Positions 42,966-51,368 are shown, counted from the first letter of the stretch. The stretch is DNA of 64,000 nucleotides from Streptomyces echinoruber (GCF_014651135.1 NZ_BMWH01000012.1:1-64000); one strand, 5' to 3'. Made by a program: numbers and translations. The notes: generated from the letters alone by a model not told the origin.

Positions 42966-44333
42966 TCAGGAGGCCGTGCAGGCCCCGATCGCCGGCGCCG
43001 CGGAGTTGCCGTTCTTCATGACGGTGAACCCGAAGCTGGTCGACGCGCCCGCCGCCAGGCTGCCGTTGCCGTTGGGCCGCATCGTCATGACGTTGCCGCT
43101 GCTGTCCCAGGTGGGCGAGCCGTTCCAGGTGGCGGAGATCTTCTGCGGCGGGGTGACGGTGACCGTCACGGTCCAGCCGCTGATCGGCGCGGACCCGGCC
43201 GTGACGGTGACCTGGCCGTTGAAGCGGTCGCTCCACTCCTGGGTCTTGGCGTACGACACGCTGCACGTGGCGCCGGTGCCGCCGCCCCCGCCCCCGCCGC
43301 CGGAGCCCGAGCCGCCGAGGGTGGACAGGACGGCGTCGTAGGCGGGCTTCTTGGTGTAGTTGGAGTCGAACAGCAGGGGCGTGCCGCTGCTGCGCCAGGA
43401 GTACTTGTCGGTGATGCCCCACACGGTGATGCCCGTGCACCGGCTCACCGCGAGGCAGGCCTTGACGACGTTGGCGTAGTTGGTGGCCTGGGCGGTGCCG
43501 GAGCCCTCGATGTCCAGCTCGGTGATCTGCACGTCGACACCGAGGTCGGCGAAGCGCTGCAGGTTGGCCTGGTAGTCGGACGGCACGGGGGAGGCGCTGT
43601 TGAAGTGGGACTGGAAGCCCACGCAGTCGATGGGCACGCCGCGGGACTTGAAGTCCTTGACCATGTTGTAGACGGCATTGCTCTTCGCGTTGATGCCGTC
43701 GGTGTTGTAGTCGTTGTAGCAGAGCTTGGCGTTGGGGTCGACGGAGCGGGCGGTGCGGAACGCCTCCTCGATGAAGCCGTTGCCCAGCTTGTCCTGGAAC
43801 GGAGAGCTGCGCCGGGCGCCGCTGCCGCCGTCCTGGAAGGCCTCGTTGACCACGTCCCAGGCGTAGATCTTGCCCTTGTAGTGCTGCATGACCTGGGTGA
43901 TGTGGTTGTTCATGGCCGTGCGCAGGTCGGAGGCCGACAGGCCCGACACCCAGGACGGGAGCTGGGAGTGCCACACCAGCGTGTGCCCGCGGATCTTCAT
44001 GCTGTGGGCCTGCGCGTGGCTGACGATCTGGTCGGCGGCACCGAAGGTGAAGGTGCCCCGGGTGCTCTCGGTGGCGTCCCACTTCATCTCGTTCTCCGGG
44101 GTCACCGCGGTGAACTCCCGGTCCAGCGTGCCGGCGTAGGCCGACTCGCCCAGGTGGCTCGCGGCCACCGCGGTGCCGAAGTAGCGGCCCTTGGCGGCCG
44201 CGGCCGAGCCCAGCGTGTCGGCGGCGGCGGCCTGGTGCGCGAGGACGGGGATCGCCGCCGCGGCGAGCAGGCCGGCGGCGGCGACGCTCACGGCGGAGCG
44301 GGCACCGCCCCATCGGCGTCTGATCATGGTCAT
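42966..44333 (-). CDS. Secreted endo-1,4-beta-xylanase, GH10 plus CBM2
   Basis: A 455-residue exported xylanase. Signal peptide to about residue 38 (VLAHQAAAA). The GH10 barrel spans about 40-338: acid/base Glu164 in WDVVNEAF, nucleophile Glu272 in ITELDIEG, plus TPENEMKWD, RGHTLVWHSQLP and GITVWGITDKYSW. A Gly/Ser linker (341-355) precedes a CBM2 (356-455, CSVSYAKTQEWSDRFNGQ). It cuts the xylan backbone outside the cell. The promoter 44406-44434 and a perfect CGAAACTTTCG element lie upstream. It is divergent from a CE1 esterase with its own CBM2, a functional pair for decorated xylan. Confidence 0.96.
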   Translation of the reverse strand: MTMIRRRWGGARSAVSVAAAGLLAAAAIPVLAHQAAAADTLGSAAAAKGRYFGTAVAASHLGESAYAGTLDREFTAVTPENEMKWDATESTRGTFTFGAADQIVSHAQAHSMKIRGHTLVWHSQLPSWVSGLSASDLRTAMNNHITQVMQHYKGKIYAWDVVNEAFQDGGSGARRSSPFQDKLGNGFIEEAFRTARSVDPNAKLCYNDYNTDGINAKSNAVYNMVKDFKSRGVPIDCVGFQSHFNSASPVPSDYQANLQRFADLGVDVQITELDIEGSGTAQATNYANVVKACLAVSRCTGITVWGITDKYSWRSSGTPLLFDSNYTKKPAYDAVLSTLGGSGSGGGGGGGGTGATCSVSYAKTQEWSDRFNGQVTVTAGSAPISGWTVTVTVTPPQKISATWNGSPTWDSSGNVMTMRPNGNGSLAAGASTSFGFTVMKNGNSAAPAIGACTAS

Positions 44334-44369
44334 GACATTCCTTCCGGGACCGTACGCGGCACGGTCGTT

Positions 44370-44380
44370 CGAAAGTTTCG
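44370..44380 (-). promoter_or_regulatory. Perfect xylan-regulon palindrome at the xylanase promoter
   Basis: On the gene strand this reads CGAAACTTTCG, the exact CGAAA-N-TTTCG palindrome described for Streptomyces xylanase genes. It lies about 25 bases downstream of the predicted -10 box, a position suited to blocking transcription. Confidence 0.75.
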
Positions 44381-44405
44381 AAATTGTTGCCGAATGACTG
44401 CGCAG

Positions 44406-44434
44406 ACCTTACGAGCGACGACGGGTCCGGTCAA
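44406..44434 (-). promoter_or_regulatory. Xylanase promoter
   Basis: On the minus strand TTGACC (44434-44429), a 17-base spacer and TAAGGT (44411-44406). Good match to the vegetative HrdB consensus. Confidence 0.72.
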
Positions 44435-44526
44435 CCACTAGCGCGCCATCCGGCGGCGGATGACCGAACGGCGACACCCCGGTGGCTCACCGCCTTGCGC
44501 GGCCGTGCGCGCCGCTGTTCGGGTGG

Positions 44527-44555
44527 TTGACGCCCGCAAGCGGCGTCCCTAACGT
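44527..44555 (+). promoter_or_regulatory. CE1 esterase promoter
   Basis: TTGACG (44527-44532), a 17-base spacer and TAACGT (44550-44555), 57 bases before the ATG. Confidence 0.7.
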
Positions 44556-44581
44556 GACCCGACACATTCCGGAAACAGATT

Positions 44582-44592
44582 CGAAACTTGCG
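44582..44592 (+). promoter_or_regulatory. Xylan-regulon-like element upstream of the CE1 esterase
   Basis: CGAAACTTGCG, one base different from CGAAACTTTCG. It starts 27 bases after the predicted -10 box, mirroring the arrangement at the divergent xylanase promoter. Confidence 0.62.
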
Positions 44593-44611
44593 TAGTCGAA
44601 AGGACGCCGAC

Positions 44612-45907
44612 ATGCCCCCAGGCAGGAGACTCGGGCGGTTACTGGCCGCCCTGCTCGGCGGCGTCGTGCCGCTGCTCGCGGCCGCGCTGCTGGCCGCCCC
44701 CGCCGCCCGCGCCGCCTCCCTGACGGAGGTGACCGGCTTCGGCGACAACCCCAGCAACCTGCGCATGTACGTCTACCGGCCGGACAGCGCACCGGCCCAC
44801 CCGGCGCTGCTGGTCGCCCTGCACTACTGCACCGGCTCGGGGCCCGCCTTCTACGCGGGCACCGAGTTCGCCTCCCTGGCCGACCGCTACGGCTTCATGA
44901 TCGTCTACCCGTCGGTCACCCGCAGCGGCAGCTGCTTCGACGTCTCCTCGCCCCAGGCCCTGCGCCGCGGCGGCGGCAGCGACCCCGTCGGCATCATGTC
45001 GATGGTCACCTACGCCGAGCAGCACTACGGCGCCGACCCGTCCCGCGTCTACGTCACCGGCGCCTCCTCCGGCGCGATGATGACCAACGTCCTGCTCGGC
45101 GACTACCCCGACGTCTTCAAGGCCGGCGCCGCCTTCATGGGCGTGCCCTTCGGCTGCTTCGCCACCACCGACGGCTCCAGTTGGAACAGCGCCTGCGCCA
45201 ACGGCACCGTCACCAGGACGCCCCGGCAATGGGGCGACCTGGTGCGCGCCGCCTATCCCGGCTACACCGGGCCCCGGCCCCGGATGCAGCTGTGGCACGG
45301 CACCGAGGACACCACGCTGCGCTACCCCAACTTCGGGGAGGAGATCAAGCAGTGGACCGACGTCCTCGGCGTGAGCCAGACCCCGGCCGCCACCGACCGG
45401 CCCCAGAGCGGCTGGACCCGCACCCGCTACGGCGGCACCGGCACCCAGGCGCCCGTCGAGGGCGTCAGCATCCAGGGCGTCGGCCACAGCCTGCCCACCT
45501 CGGGCATGGCCGCCCGCGCCATCGCCTTCTTCGGCCTGGACTCCACCGCCGGCCCCGGCCCGGGCGACCCGCCGCCCACCACCCCGGCGGGCGGCTGCCG
45601 GGTGACGTACACGACCAGCACCTGGAACACCGGTCTGACCGCGTCGATCACCCTCACCAACACCGGCACCGCCCCGCTGGCCGACTGGTCCCTCACCTTC
45701 ACCCTGCCCGCCGGACAGACCGTCACCTCCGGCTGGAACGCCACCTATTCCCAGGCCGGCGGCGCCGTCACCGCGCGCGGCGTCTCCTACAACGCCACCC
45801 TGGCCCCCGGGGCCTCCACCACGTTCGGCTTCCAGGCCACGCACACCGGCGACACCGGCAGGCCGGCGTCGTTCAGCGTCAACGGCGCCGAGTGCCAGGC
45901 GGGTTGA
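44612..45907 (+). CDS. Secreted CE1-type esterase (PHB-depolymerase-like) plus CBM2, with a TTA codon
   Basis: A 431-residue exported esterase. Signal peptide to about residue 35 (PAARAAS). The alpha/beta hydrolase domain (36-312) belongs to the esterase/PHB depolymerase and acetyl xylan or feruloyl esterase group: nucleophile Ser153 in TGASSGAMM, Asp233 in GTEDTTLRY, His292 in GVGHSLP. A Pro/Gly linker (313-328) leads to a CBM2 (329-431, CRVTYTTSTWNTGL). Codon 10, in the signal peptide, is TTA, the rare codon read by bldA tRNA, so translation is probably tied to development. Codon 6 is the rare AGA. Divergent from the GH10 xylanase with a matched promoter and operator. Confidence 0.93.
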   Translation: MPPGRRLGRLLAALLGGVVPLLAAALLAAPAARAASLTEVTGFGDNPSNLRMYVYRPDSAPAHPALLVALHYCTGSGPAFYAGTEFASLADRYGFMIVYPSVTRSGSCFDVSSPQALRRGGGSDPVGIMSMVTYAEQHYGADPSRVYVTGASSGAMMTNVLLGDYPDVFKAGAAFMGVPFGCFATTDGSSWNSACANGTVTRTPRQWGDLVRAAYPGYTGPRPRMQLWHGTEDTTLRYPNFGEEIKQWTDVLGVSQTPAATDRPQSGWTRTRYGGTGTQAPVEGVSIQGVGHSLPTSGMAARAIAFFGLDSTAGPGPGDPPPTTPAGGCRVTYTTSTWNTGLTASITLTNTGTAPLADWSLTFTLPAGQTVTSGWNATYSQAGGAVTARGVSYNATLAPGASTTFGFQATHTGDTGRPASFSVNGAECQAG

Positions 45908-45950
45908 GCGGACCGGCGGGCCCGGCGCCGCGCCCCGGCGACCGGGGATC

Positions 45951-45981
45951 CGTGCCCGGCCGCCGGGCGCCGCCGGGCACG
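45951..45981. terminator. Hairpin terminator between convergent esterase and protease genes
   Basis: CGTGCCCGGC (45951-45960) pairs with GCCGGGCACG (45972-45981) across an 11-base loop. Confidence 0.7.
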
Positions 45982-45997
45982 GCACGCCCCGCGGCGG

Positions 45998-47380
45998 CTA
46001 CAGGCGCTGCCACAGCGCCGGGGTGCCCTCCGGTGACCAGACGGTCTGCGCCTGGTGGGTCTGCAGGCACCGGTAGCGCACACCGGCGCGGGTGACCGTG
46101 GCCCCCGCCCGGTAGACGCGGCCCGCGGCCCAGGCGTCCGCGCCGCCCTCACCCGGGTCGGCGGGGGCGCCGGAGGACGGGGCGGAGACGGTCTTCAGGG
46201 TGAGGCCGTAGGCGCTGAGGATGTCGTTGACCGGCTGGAAGAAGGTGGTGCCGCCCGAGGTGCAGTCGCCCGAGCCGCCGGAGGTGACGCCCTGCGCCTG
46301 GGAACCGGCGAGGAACGGGCCGCCGGAGTCGCCCGGCTCCGCGCACACCGTGGTCCGGGTCAGGCCGTCGACGGTGCCCTCGGCGTAGCTGACGCTCGTG
46401 TCGCGCTGCTCGATCGTGCCGCAGTGCCAGCCGGTGGTGGAGCCCGAGCGGCACACCGACGCCCCCTCCAGCGCCTCCACCGAACCCTCCACCTGCACCC
46501 TCTGGCCCCCTTCGCCCTCGACGTAGGGAGTGGCGGTCCAGCCGCTGTTCACGCCCACCCAGGCCATGTCCTTGCCGGGGAAGACGGAGTCCTGGAAGGT
46601 GCCCTGCGCGGTCCTGTTGTCGGGGCCGGTGGTGCTGTCGCCCTTGGCGCCGCAGTGGCCGGCGGTGACGAAGCCCTCCTGGTCGCCCCTGGTGACGGAG
46701 AAGCCGACGGAGCAGCGGGCGGAGTTGTTGATGTAGTACGGGTCCCCGCCGACGATGTCCGCCAGCAGCCGCGGCCGCTGGGCCGACACCCGCACGGCCA
46801 CCTGCCCGGGGTCCACCCCGGCGGCCTTGACGAAGGCGGCCCCGGCCGCCCGGTCGACGGCCTGCACGACGACCCGGTTGCCGGGGACGTCGACGTACCA
46901 CAGGGGCGTGTTCGTGGTCCTCACCCGGGCGGCCGCGGCGTCCAGCCTGTCCTTGACGGCCCGGAGTCCGGCCAGCGAGGTCTTCATCACGGCGGCCGCC
47001 GCGCCCTGCGCCCGGATCGCCGGCACGTCCCGGGCGTCGGTGGTGGCCACGGTGAGCCGGGCCGAGGTCGTCCCGCGCACCCAGGCCCCGGCGAAGCGTT
47101 CGCCGAGCGCGTTGCGCAGCCGGCCCGCGCGGGCGCCGGCCTCGGCCTCGTTGATCAGCCGGGCGGCCGCCTGGTCGGCGGTCAGCCTCAGGTCGCGCTG
47201 CAGGGCCCGGAGCATCTCCGGCGACGGCCTGTCCGCGCCGACCGTCTGCGCGGCGGAGGGCGCGGGGCCCGGCGCGGGCGGCGGCGCGGCCGCCACGGCC
47301 GGGGGGACGGCGGCGAGGACGAGTGCGCCCAGAACGGCCAGGGCGGTACCGCGCCCGGCCGCGGCAGGTGTGCCGACCAT
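45998..47380 (-). CDS. Secreted S1 serine protease, alpha-lytic type, with chitin-binding tail
   Basis: A 460-residue preproenzyme. Signal peptide 1-31, an alpha-lytic-type pro-region about 52-205 (contains TSLAGLRAVKDRLDAAA) needed for folding, then a mature trypsin-fold domain starting near DIVGGDPYY (208) with triad His242 (VTAGHCG), Asp271 (DMAWVGV) and Ser352 (EPGDSGGP). The end (415-460, AWAAGRVYRAGATVTRAGVRY, WSPEGTPALWQRL) is a type 3 chitin-binding domain, as in Streptomyces griseus protease C. It probably degrades protein bound to chitin outside the cell. The ATG follows GGAG; decamer repeats lie just upstream. Confidence 0.95.
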   Translation of the reverse strand: MVGTPAAAGRGTALAVLGALVLAAVPPAVAAAPPPAPGPAPSAAQTVGADRPSPEMLRALQRDLRLTADQAAARLINEAEAGARAGRLRNALGERFAGAWVRGTTSARLTVATTDARDVPAIRAQGAAAAVMKTSLAGLRAVKDRLDAAAARVRTTNTPLWYVDVPGNRVVVQAVDRAAGAAFVKAAGVDPGQVAVRVSAQRPRLLADIVGGDPYYINNSARCSVGFSVTRGDQEGFVTAGHCGAKGDSTTGPDNRTAQGTFQDSVFPGKDMAWVGVNSGWTATPYVEGEGGQRVQVEGSVEALEGASVCRSGSTTGWHCGTIEQRDTSVSYAEGTVDGLTRTTVCAEPGDSGGPFLAGSQAQGVTSGGSGDCTSGGTTFFQPVNDILSAYGLTLKTVSAPSSGAPADPGEGGADAWAAGRVYRAGATVTRAGVRYRCLQTHQAQTVWSPEGTPALWQRL

Positions 47381-47410
47381 GCGATGTGTCTCCTTCACGG
47401 GGTCTTCAAG

Positions 47411-47450
47411 GGGACTTCGGGGGACTTCGTGGGGCTTCGGGGGACTTCGG
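47411..47450 (-). repeat. Four decamer repeats upstream of the protease gene
   Basis: GGGACTTCGG, GGGACTTCGT, GGGGCTTCGG and GGGACTTCGG in an exact 10-base period, with degenerate copies on both sides out to about 47490. They sit 31-70 bases upstream of the protease start, so repeated protein binding on one face of the helix is possible. Confidence 0.85.
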
Positions 47451-47901
47451 GGGTTTTTCGGGGAGGGCGGGGAAGCTTCAGGGGGCTTCACGGGAGGTGA
47501 CCACGGCGGACCGGCCGGCCACGGACGGCGGACGAACCGGTCGCGAAGTTTTAGGTCTTGCCCCCGGCACCCGGCGCGATACCCCCGACGGCCGCGGTTC
47601 GCGCGATGGGGGACGCGGGGGACTGCCAAGTGCAGTACGGCCCCTCGCCGCTCACACCGGCCCCGGCGCCCGCCTCGGCGACGGACGGCGCGGCCGTGCC
47701 GGCGGGCGCCCCGGGCGCGGTCACGGCGGAGACGGTGGCGACGACCCGGCCGCCGCTCGCGACATCGTCCTCGACTCCCTCGTCGGACGCCCCCTGCACC
47801 CCGGCGAGACCCCACCGCCCCGGCCGCTCCGGCCAGCACCCCGTCGCCCGCCGCGTGACAATGGGGTCTGGTACGGCGGGACGCGAGGTGAGGAGGCCGC
47901 C
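47451..47901. other. Divergent region with an unexplained coding-like stretch
   Basis: Between the protease repeats and the pyrophosphatase start. From about 47600 to 47800 every third base is almost always G or C, a coding signature that fits a plus frame (GDAGDCQVQYGP...) and equally a minus frame (VVATVSAVTAPGAPAG...). Neither has a ribosome binding site or known domain, so I do not call a gene. Confidence 0.4.
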
Positions 47902-48393
47902 GTGGAGTTCGACGTCACCGTGGAGATCCCGCAGGGGTCGCGCAACAAGTACGAGATGGATCACGCGCTGCACCGGATCCGCCTGGACCGGATGCTGTTC
48001 ACCTCGACCCGCTACCCGGCCGACTACGGCTACGTCGAGGGCACCCTCGGCCGGGACGGCGACCCGCTGGACGCGCTCGTCGTCGTGGGGGACCCCACAT
48101 TTCCGGGCTGCACGATCGAGTGCCGGGCGGTGGGGATGTTCTGCATGCGCGACGAGAAGGGACCGGACGAGAAGATCCTGTGCGTCCCCGCCCACGACCC
48201 GCGCTACGCGCACGTGCAGGACATCGACGACATCCCCGAGTTCGACCGGCTGGAGATCACCCACTTCTTCGAGGTGTACAAGGACCTCGAGCCCGGCAAG
48301 AGCGTCGAGGGCTCCCACTGGGAGGGCCGCGACGCCGCGTACGAGGAGATCGAGGCCTCCCGGCGGCGCGCCGTGGAGGACGCCCGCATGTGA
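47902..48393 (+). CDS. ppa: Inorganic pyrophosphatase (family I)
   Basis: A 163-residue family I soluble pyrophosphatase, which hydrolyses PPi with Mg2+ and pulls biosynthetic reactions forward. The signature DGDPLDALVV and upstream YPADYGYVEGTLG, IPQGSRNKYE and HFFEVYKDLEPGKSVEG are intact. Compared with my knowledge of the housekeeping Streptomyces enzyme it differs at many positions (for example HALHRIRLDRMLFTSTRYPAD) and it does not sit next to tilS, hpt or dacB, so it may be a second, auxiliary copy. The GTG start is preceded by GAGGTGAGGAGG. Confidence 0.94.
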   Translation: MEFDVTVEIPQGSRNKYEMDHALHRIRLDRMLFTSTRYPADYGYVEGTLGRDGDPLDALVVVGDPTFPGCTIECRAVGMFCMRDEKGPDEKILCVPAHDPRYAHVQDIDDIPEFDRLEITHFFEVYKDLEPGKSVEGSHWEGRDAAYEEIEASRRRAVEDARM

Positions 48394-48592
48394 ACCCGTC
48401 GGCTCCGTGGGCCTGTCGGCCCCGTGACCCCGTCGGTCTCGTTACCCCCGCCGGTTTCACTCGCCGCCCCGTCGGCCCGTCCCGTCGGCCGATGAGTCCG
48501 TGACCCCGTCAGCTCCGCACGACGTCGCGCGTGAAGTCCACGGACACGGCGAAGCAGTCCTCCCCCCGAGCCCCCGGCGGCCCCACCATCGC

Positions 48593-49051
48593 TCAGGACG
48601 CCTCGACGGGCGGCGGCTCGACCAGGGGCGGCTCGCCCCAGGACGCGGTCAGCGCCTCCCGCAGCGCGGCCACCCGCCCGGCGCCGATCCGTTCGGCGAG
48701 CCGCGCCTCCAGGACGGCGAGGGCCGCCTGGGCGCGCCGGTGGACCCGGGCGCCCTCCGCGGTCAGACGGATCAGGCGCCGGCGGGCGGAGGCGGGATCC
48801 GGCGCCTGCCGCAGCAGGCCCATGCCGATCAGGCCGTGCACCGCCTGATGGGTGGTCTGCCGGGTCACCCCCATCCGGCGCGCCAGATCGGAGACGGTCG
48901 TGCCGTCGTCGTCCAGCGCCGCGAACACCGCCGCCTGTGTGACGGTGACGGGCTGCTCGCCCGCGGCCGTCATGCTCGCCAGCAACGCGTCGTCGAACCA
49001 GCGCCGGGCCTCGTGGAGCAACTGGGGCAGATTCTGCGCGGGTTGGGCCAT
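48593..49051 (-). CDS. MarR-family regulator
   Basis: A 152-residue winged-HTH regulator. Recognition region DDDGTTVSDLARRMGVTRQTTHQAVHGLIGMGLL and wing DPASARRRLIRLTAEGARVHRRA are typical of MarR proteins, which release DNA on binding phenolic or oxidative ligands. It ends convergent with the pyrophosphatase gene. No divergent target gene is adjacent, because the CapA gene upstream is also on the minus strand; the 126-base gap before it may hold an operator but I see no clean palindrome. Confidence 0.92.
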   Translation of the reverse strand: MAQPAQNLPQLLHEARRWFDDALLASMTAAGEQPVTVTQAAVFAALDDDGTTVSDLARRMGVTRQTTHQAVHGLIGMGLLRQAPDPASARRRLIRLTAEGARVHRRAQAALAVLEARLAERIGAGRVAALREALTASWGEPPLVEPPPVEAS

Positions 49052-49177
49052 GGCTCCTCACTGGACGGGGCTTCGAGCATAGCCGCGGCCCTCCTCCCCC
49101 GTGCGCGCCACCGGGCCTCATGTGCCGTGCGCCGCCGGGCCTCACCCGGCCGTGCCGTGCTGCCCGGCCTCACGCCT

Positions 49178-50302
49178 TCACGCCCGGTGCGCCGTGCCCG
49201 TCGGTACGACGCGGAGCGCGCCGTCCGGGTCCACGGCCACGCGCACTCCCGCACTGATCCGCTCCAGCGTCGCGGCCAGCCACGCCCGGTCCCGCGCACC
49301 GGCCGGCTCCAGCCGCAGCCGCCGCGCCCGCAGCGGCACCGCCCGGATCCGCACCGTCCGCCCCGAGGCCGCGTCCAGCGTCACCAGCCAGGCCGGGCGC
49401 AGGTCGTCGCGGTACCGCTCGTGGCCGGGGATGCCCTCGTAGTCGTCGACGAAGTCGCCGCAGCCGTACAGGATCAGCCGGTCGCGGTGGAGCTCCAACG
49501 GCCGGACGTGGTGTGAGGAGTGCCCGTGCACCACGTCCACCCCGCCCGCCGTGAGCGCGCGGGCGAAGCCGACCTGCTCCCGCGGCACGCGGTAGCCCCA
49601 GTTCGAGCCCCAGTGCACCGAGACCACCACGGCGTCGCCGGGCCGCCTCACCCGCTCCACCCGCCGCAGCAGCGCCTCGGCCGCCTCGGCCGTCGGTGCC
49701 GCGACGTACGCGACGCCGGGCCGCCCGCCGGTCGCCGCCCAGCCCGCGGGGATTCCGCTGCAGGGCATCCCGATCGCGAACACCAGTACCCGGCCGCCGC
49801 CCGGCGCGTCGACGACGGCGGGCGCGTACGCCTCCTGCGCGTCCCGCCCCGCGCCCGCCACCCGTATCCCGGCCTCGCGCAGGCAGTCCAGGGTCTCCAG
49901 CAGTCCCGGGCGGCCGAAGTCGAGCACGTGGTTGTTGGCCAGGACGCACACGTCGGGCCGGACGGCCGTCAGGGCGGGCAGGTTGGCCGGGGCCATCCGG
50001 TAGTGGATGTCCTTCCCGGCCGCGAACGCGTCGCTGCGTGTCACGGCTGTCTCCAGGTTCACGATCCGCACGTCCGGAGCGGCCCGCGCCAGCACCCGCA
50101 GCGCCTCGCCCCACGGCCACGCGTACGGCACCGGGGCCGGAACCGGCCCGCTCGCGGCCTCCGCCAGCCGCACGTAGTCGCGGGCGTCCCGCACCCACTC
50201 CTCCCGCAGCGCGGGGTCGCCGGGATGCGGCAGGACCTGGTCGACCCCGCGGCCGAGCATCACGTCGCCGCACAGGAACAGGGTCACCGTGCCGTCGTCC
50301 AT
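49178..50302 (-). CDS. CapA-family protein (PGA_cap metallophosphatase fold)
   Basis: A 374-residue protein of the CapA/PgsA family, related to calcineurin-like phosphoesterases and to poly-gamma-glutamate synthesis proteins. Motifs: FLCGDVMLGRGVDQ, IVNLETAVTRSD, LANNHVLDFG, VVSVHWGSNWGY and VHGHSSHHVRPLE. No signal peptide or anchor is seen, so it is probably cytoplasmic and not part of a capsule operon; related stand-alone genes are common in Streptomyces. The ATG at 50302 has GGGA 7 bases upstream; a GTG at 50326 would add eight residues without a better site. Confidence 0.9.
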   Translation of the reverse strand: MDDGTVTLFLCGDVMLGRGVDQVLPHPGDPALREEWVRDARDYVRLAEAASGPVPAPVPYAWPWGEALRVLARAAPDVRIVNLETAVTRSDAFAAGKDIHYRMAPANLPALTAVRPDVCVLANNHVLDFGRPGLLETLDCLREAGIRVAGAGRDAQEAYAPAVVDAPGGGRVLVFAIGMPCSGIPAGWAATGGRPGVAYVAAPTAEAAEALLRRVERVRRPGDAVVVSVHWGSNWGYRVPREQVGFARALTAGGVDVVHGHSSHHVRPLELHRDRLILYGCGDFVDDYEGIPGHERYRDDLRPAWLVTLDAASGRTVRIRAVPLRARRLRLEPAGARDRAWLAATLERISAGVRVAVDPDGALRVVPTGTAHRA

Positions 50303-50477
50303 GGCCTCGTCCCGAGTTTTCGGCACCTGCCGCGAAGGCGCCGCGGAGCCCGCGCGGCCCGCGGCCCGGGCCGGCGCGCCGTCCGGTCCTCGCCCGTGTC
50401 ACCGGCCCTGCGGCTTCGGGTGCCCCTTTCGTCCCGCACCCACACGACCCGCGCCGCCGGCCGGCGGCGCCCCATCC

Positions 50478-51233
50478 TCACCCGGACGGCTCGCGTCCGC
50501 AGGCGGCCGGGCCGCCGCCCGAGGCGGATTCCTCCCCGTCCACCGTCCCGTGCCCCGTGCGCAGTTCCACGCAGCAGGCGTCGGCGCGCGGAGCCGGCAC
50601 CGCCGTGGTCCCCCGCTCGCCGGCGGCGGCGAGATACCCGCACAGGAAGGCGTGGTTCATTCCGCACACCAGGTCCGGGGCCTCGGCGGCGACCGGGTGG
50701 AACGGGCAGTTGTGCAGCACGGTCCGGCCGTCGCCGGCGTCGGCGGGCTCGAAGCCGAGGCTCTCCAGGAACGCGCCGACGTCACCGCCGCGCGCCGCCG
50801 CCCCCAGGGCCTCCCCGCGGTCGCGGGCGACGCGGAGCGCCGCCTCCCGGGCACTCTCCGCGGGCCGCTGCGCGGCCACGGCCTCGGCCAGCAGGGAGGC
50901 CAGCAGGTCGTGGCGGCGCGGCGGCAGGCTGACCGCGAGCGCGTGCGGGACGGCCTCGTACACCTTGGGCGCGCGGCCCACCCGGCGCGGCCCGTGCCCG
51001 CCGTGGCGGGCCTGCAGCAGCCCCGAGGCGACCAGCTTGTCCAGATGGAACGCCGCCAGCTTGCGGGAGATCCCCACCGCCGCCGACGCCTCCTCACGGG
51101 TCACCGGCCGCCGGGCACGCCGGACGAACTCCAGCAGCCGGCGCCGCGATGTGTCGCCGAGCACGGCGAGCGCGGCCAGCGCGTCGGTGCCGCCCGGGCC
51201 GTCCGCCCGGGACCCGATGGATTCGGACGTCAC
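50478..51233 (-). CDS. ArsR-like regulator with C-terminal cysteine cluster
   Basis: A 251-residue regulator. Winged HTH at about 13-75 (LGDTSRRRLLEFVRRARRPVTREEASAAVGISRKLAAFHLDKL), then an effector domain ending in a cysteine-rich segment: NCPFHPVAAEAPDLVCGMNH, FLCGYLAA and DACC. This HTH plus late NCPFH...C...C layout matches the SufR-like/COG2345 group, where the cysteines bind an Fe-S cluster or metal. I infer redox or metal control of the divergent DUF2231 gene through the inverted repeat at 51319-51334. The GTG at 51233 is the best start; a longer frame to 51326 would cover that operator. Confidence 0.88.
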   Translation of the reverse strand: MTSESIGSRADGPGGTDALAALAVLGDTSRRRLLEFVRRARRPVTREEASAAVGISRKLAAFHLDKLVASGLLQARHGGHGPRRVGRAPKVYEAVPHALAVSLPPRRHDLLASLLAEAVAAQRPAESAREAALRVARDRGEALGAAARGGDVGAFLESLGFEPADAGDGRTVLHNCPFHPVAAEAPDLVCGMNHAFLCGYLAAAGERGTTAVPAPRADACCVELRTGHGTVDGEESASGGGPAACGREPSG

Positions 51234-51318
51234 CCGCTCACCGTAACCCGCCGGGCGACTTCGGTGCGGGCCGACCATCCTCACCCGTACGGGCCACTTG
51301 ACCCTCCCGGCGAATAAG

Positions 51319-51334
51319 GCCAACAATCATTGGC
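51319..51334. promoter_or_regulatory. Inverted repeat, candidate operator of the Cys-rich regulator
   Basis: GCCAA-CAATCA-TTGGC, perfect 5-bp arms with a 6-bp spacer, in an AT-rich patch between the divergent regulator and DUF2231 gene. Confidence 0.6.
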
Positions 51335-51340
51335 GAAATA

Positions 51341-51368
51341 CCTCACAGCCGGTACCTCACAGCCGGTA
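51341..51368. repeat. 14-bp perfect tandem duplication
   Basis: CCTCACAGCCGGTA occurs at 51341-51354 and 51355-51368, directly upstream of the DUF2231 ribosome binding site. Confidence 0.9.

Noticed and set aside
40915..44313. An 1132-codon minus-strand open frame
   Set aside because: It is the antisense of htpG and a shifted frame of the xylanase; no domain is present.
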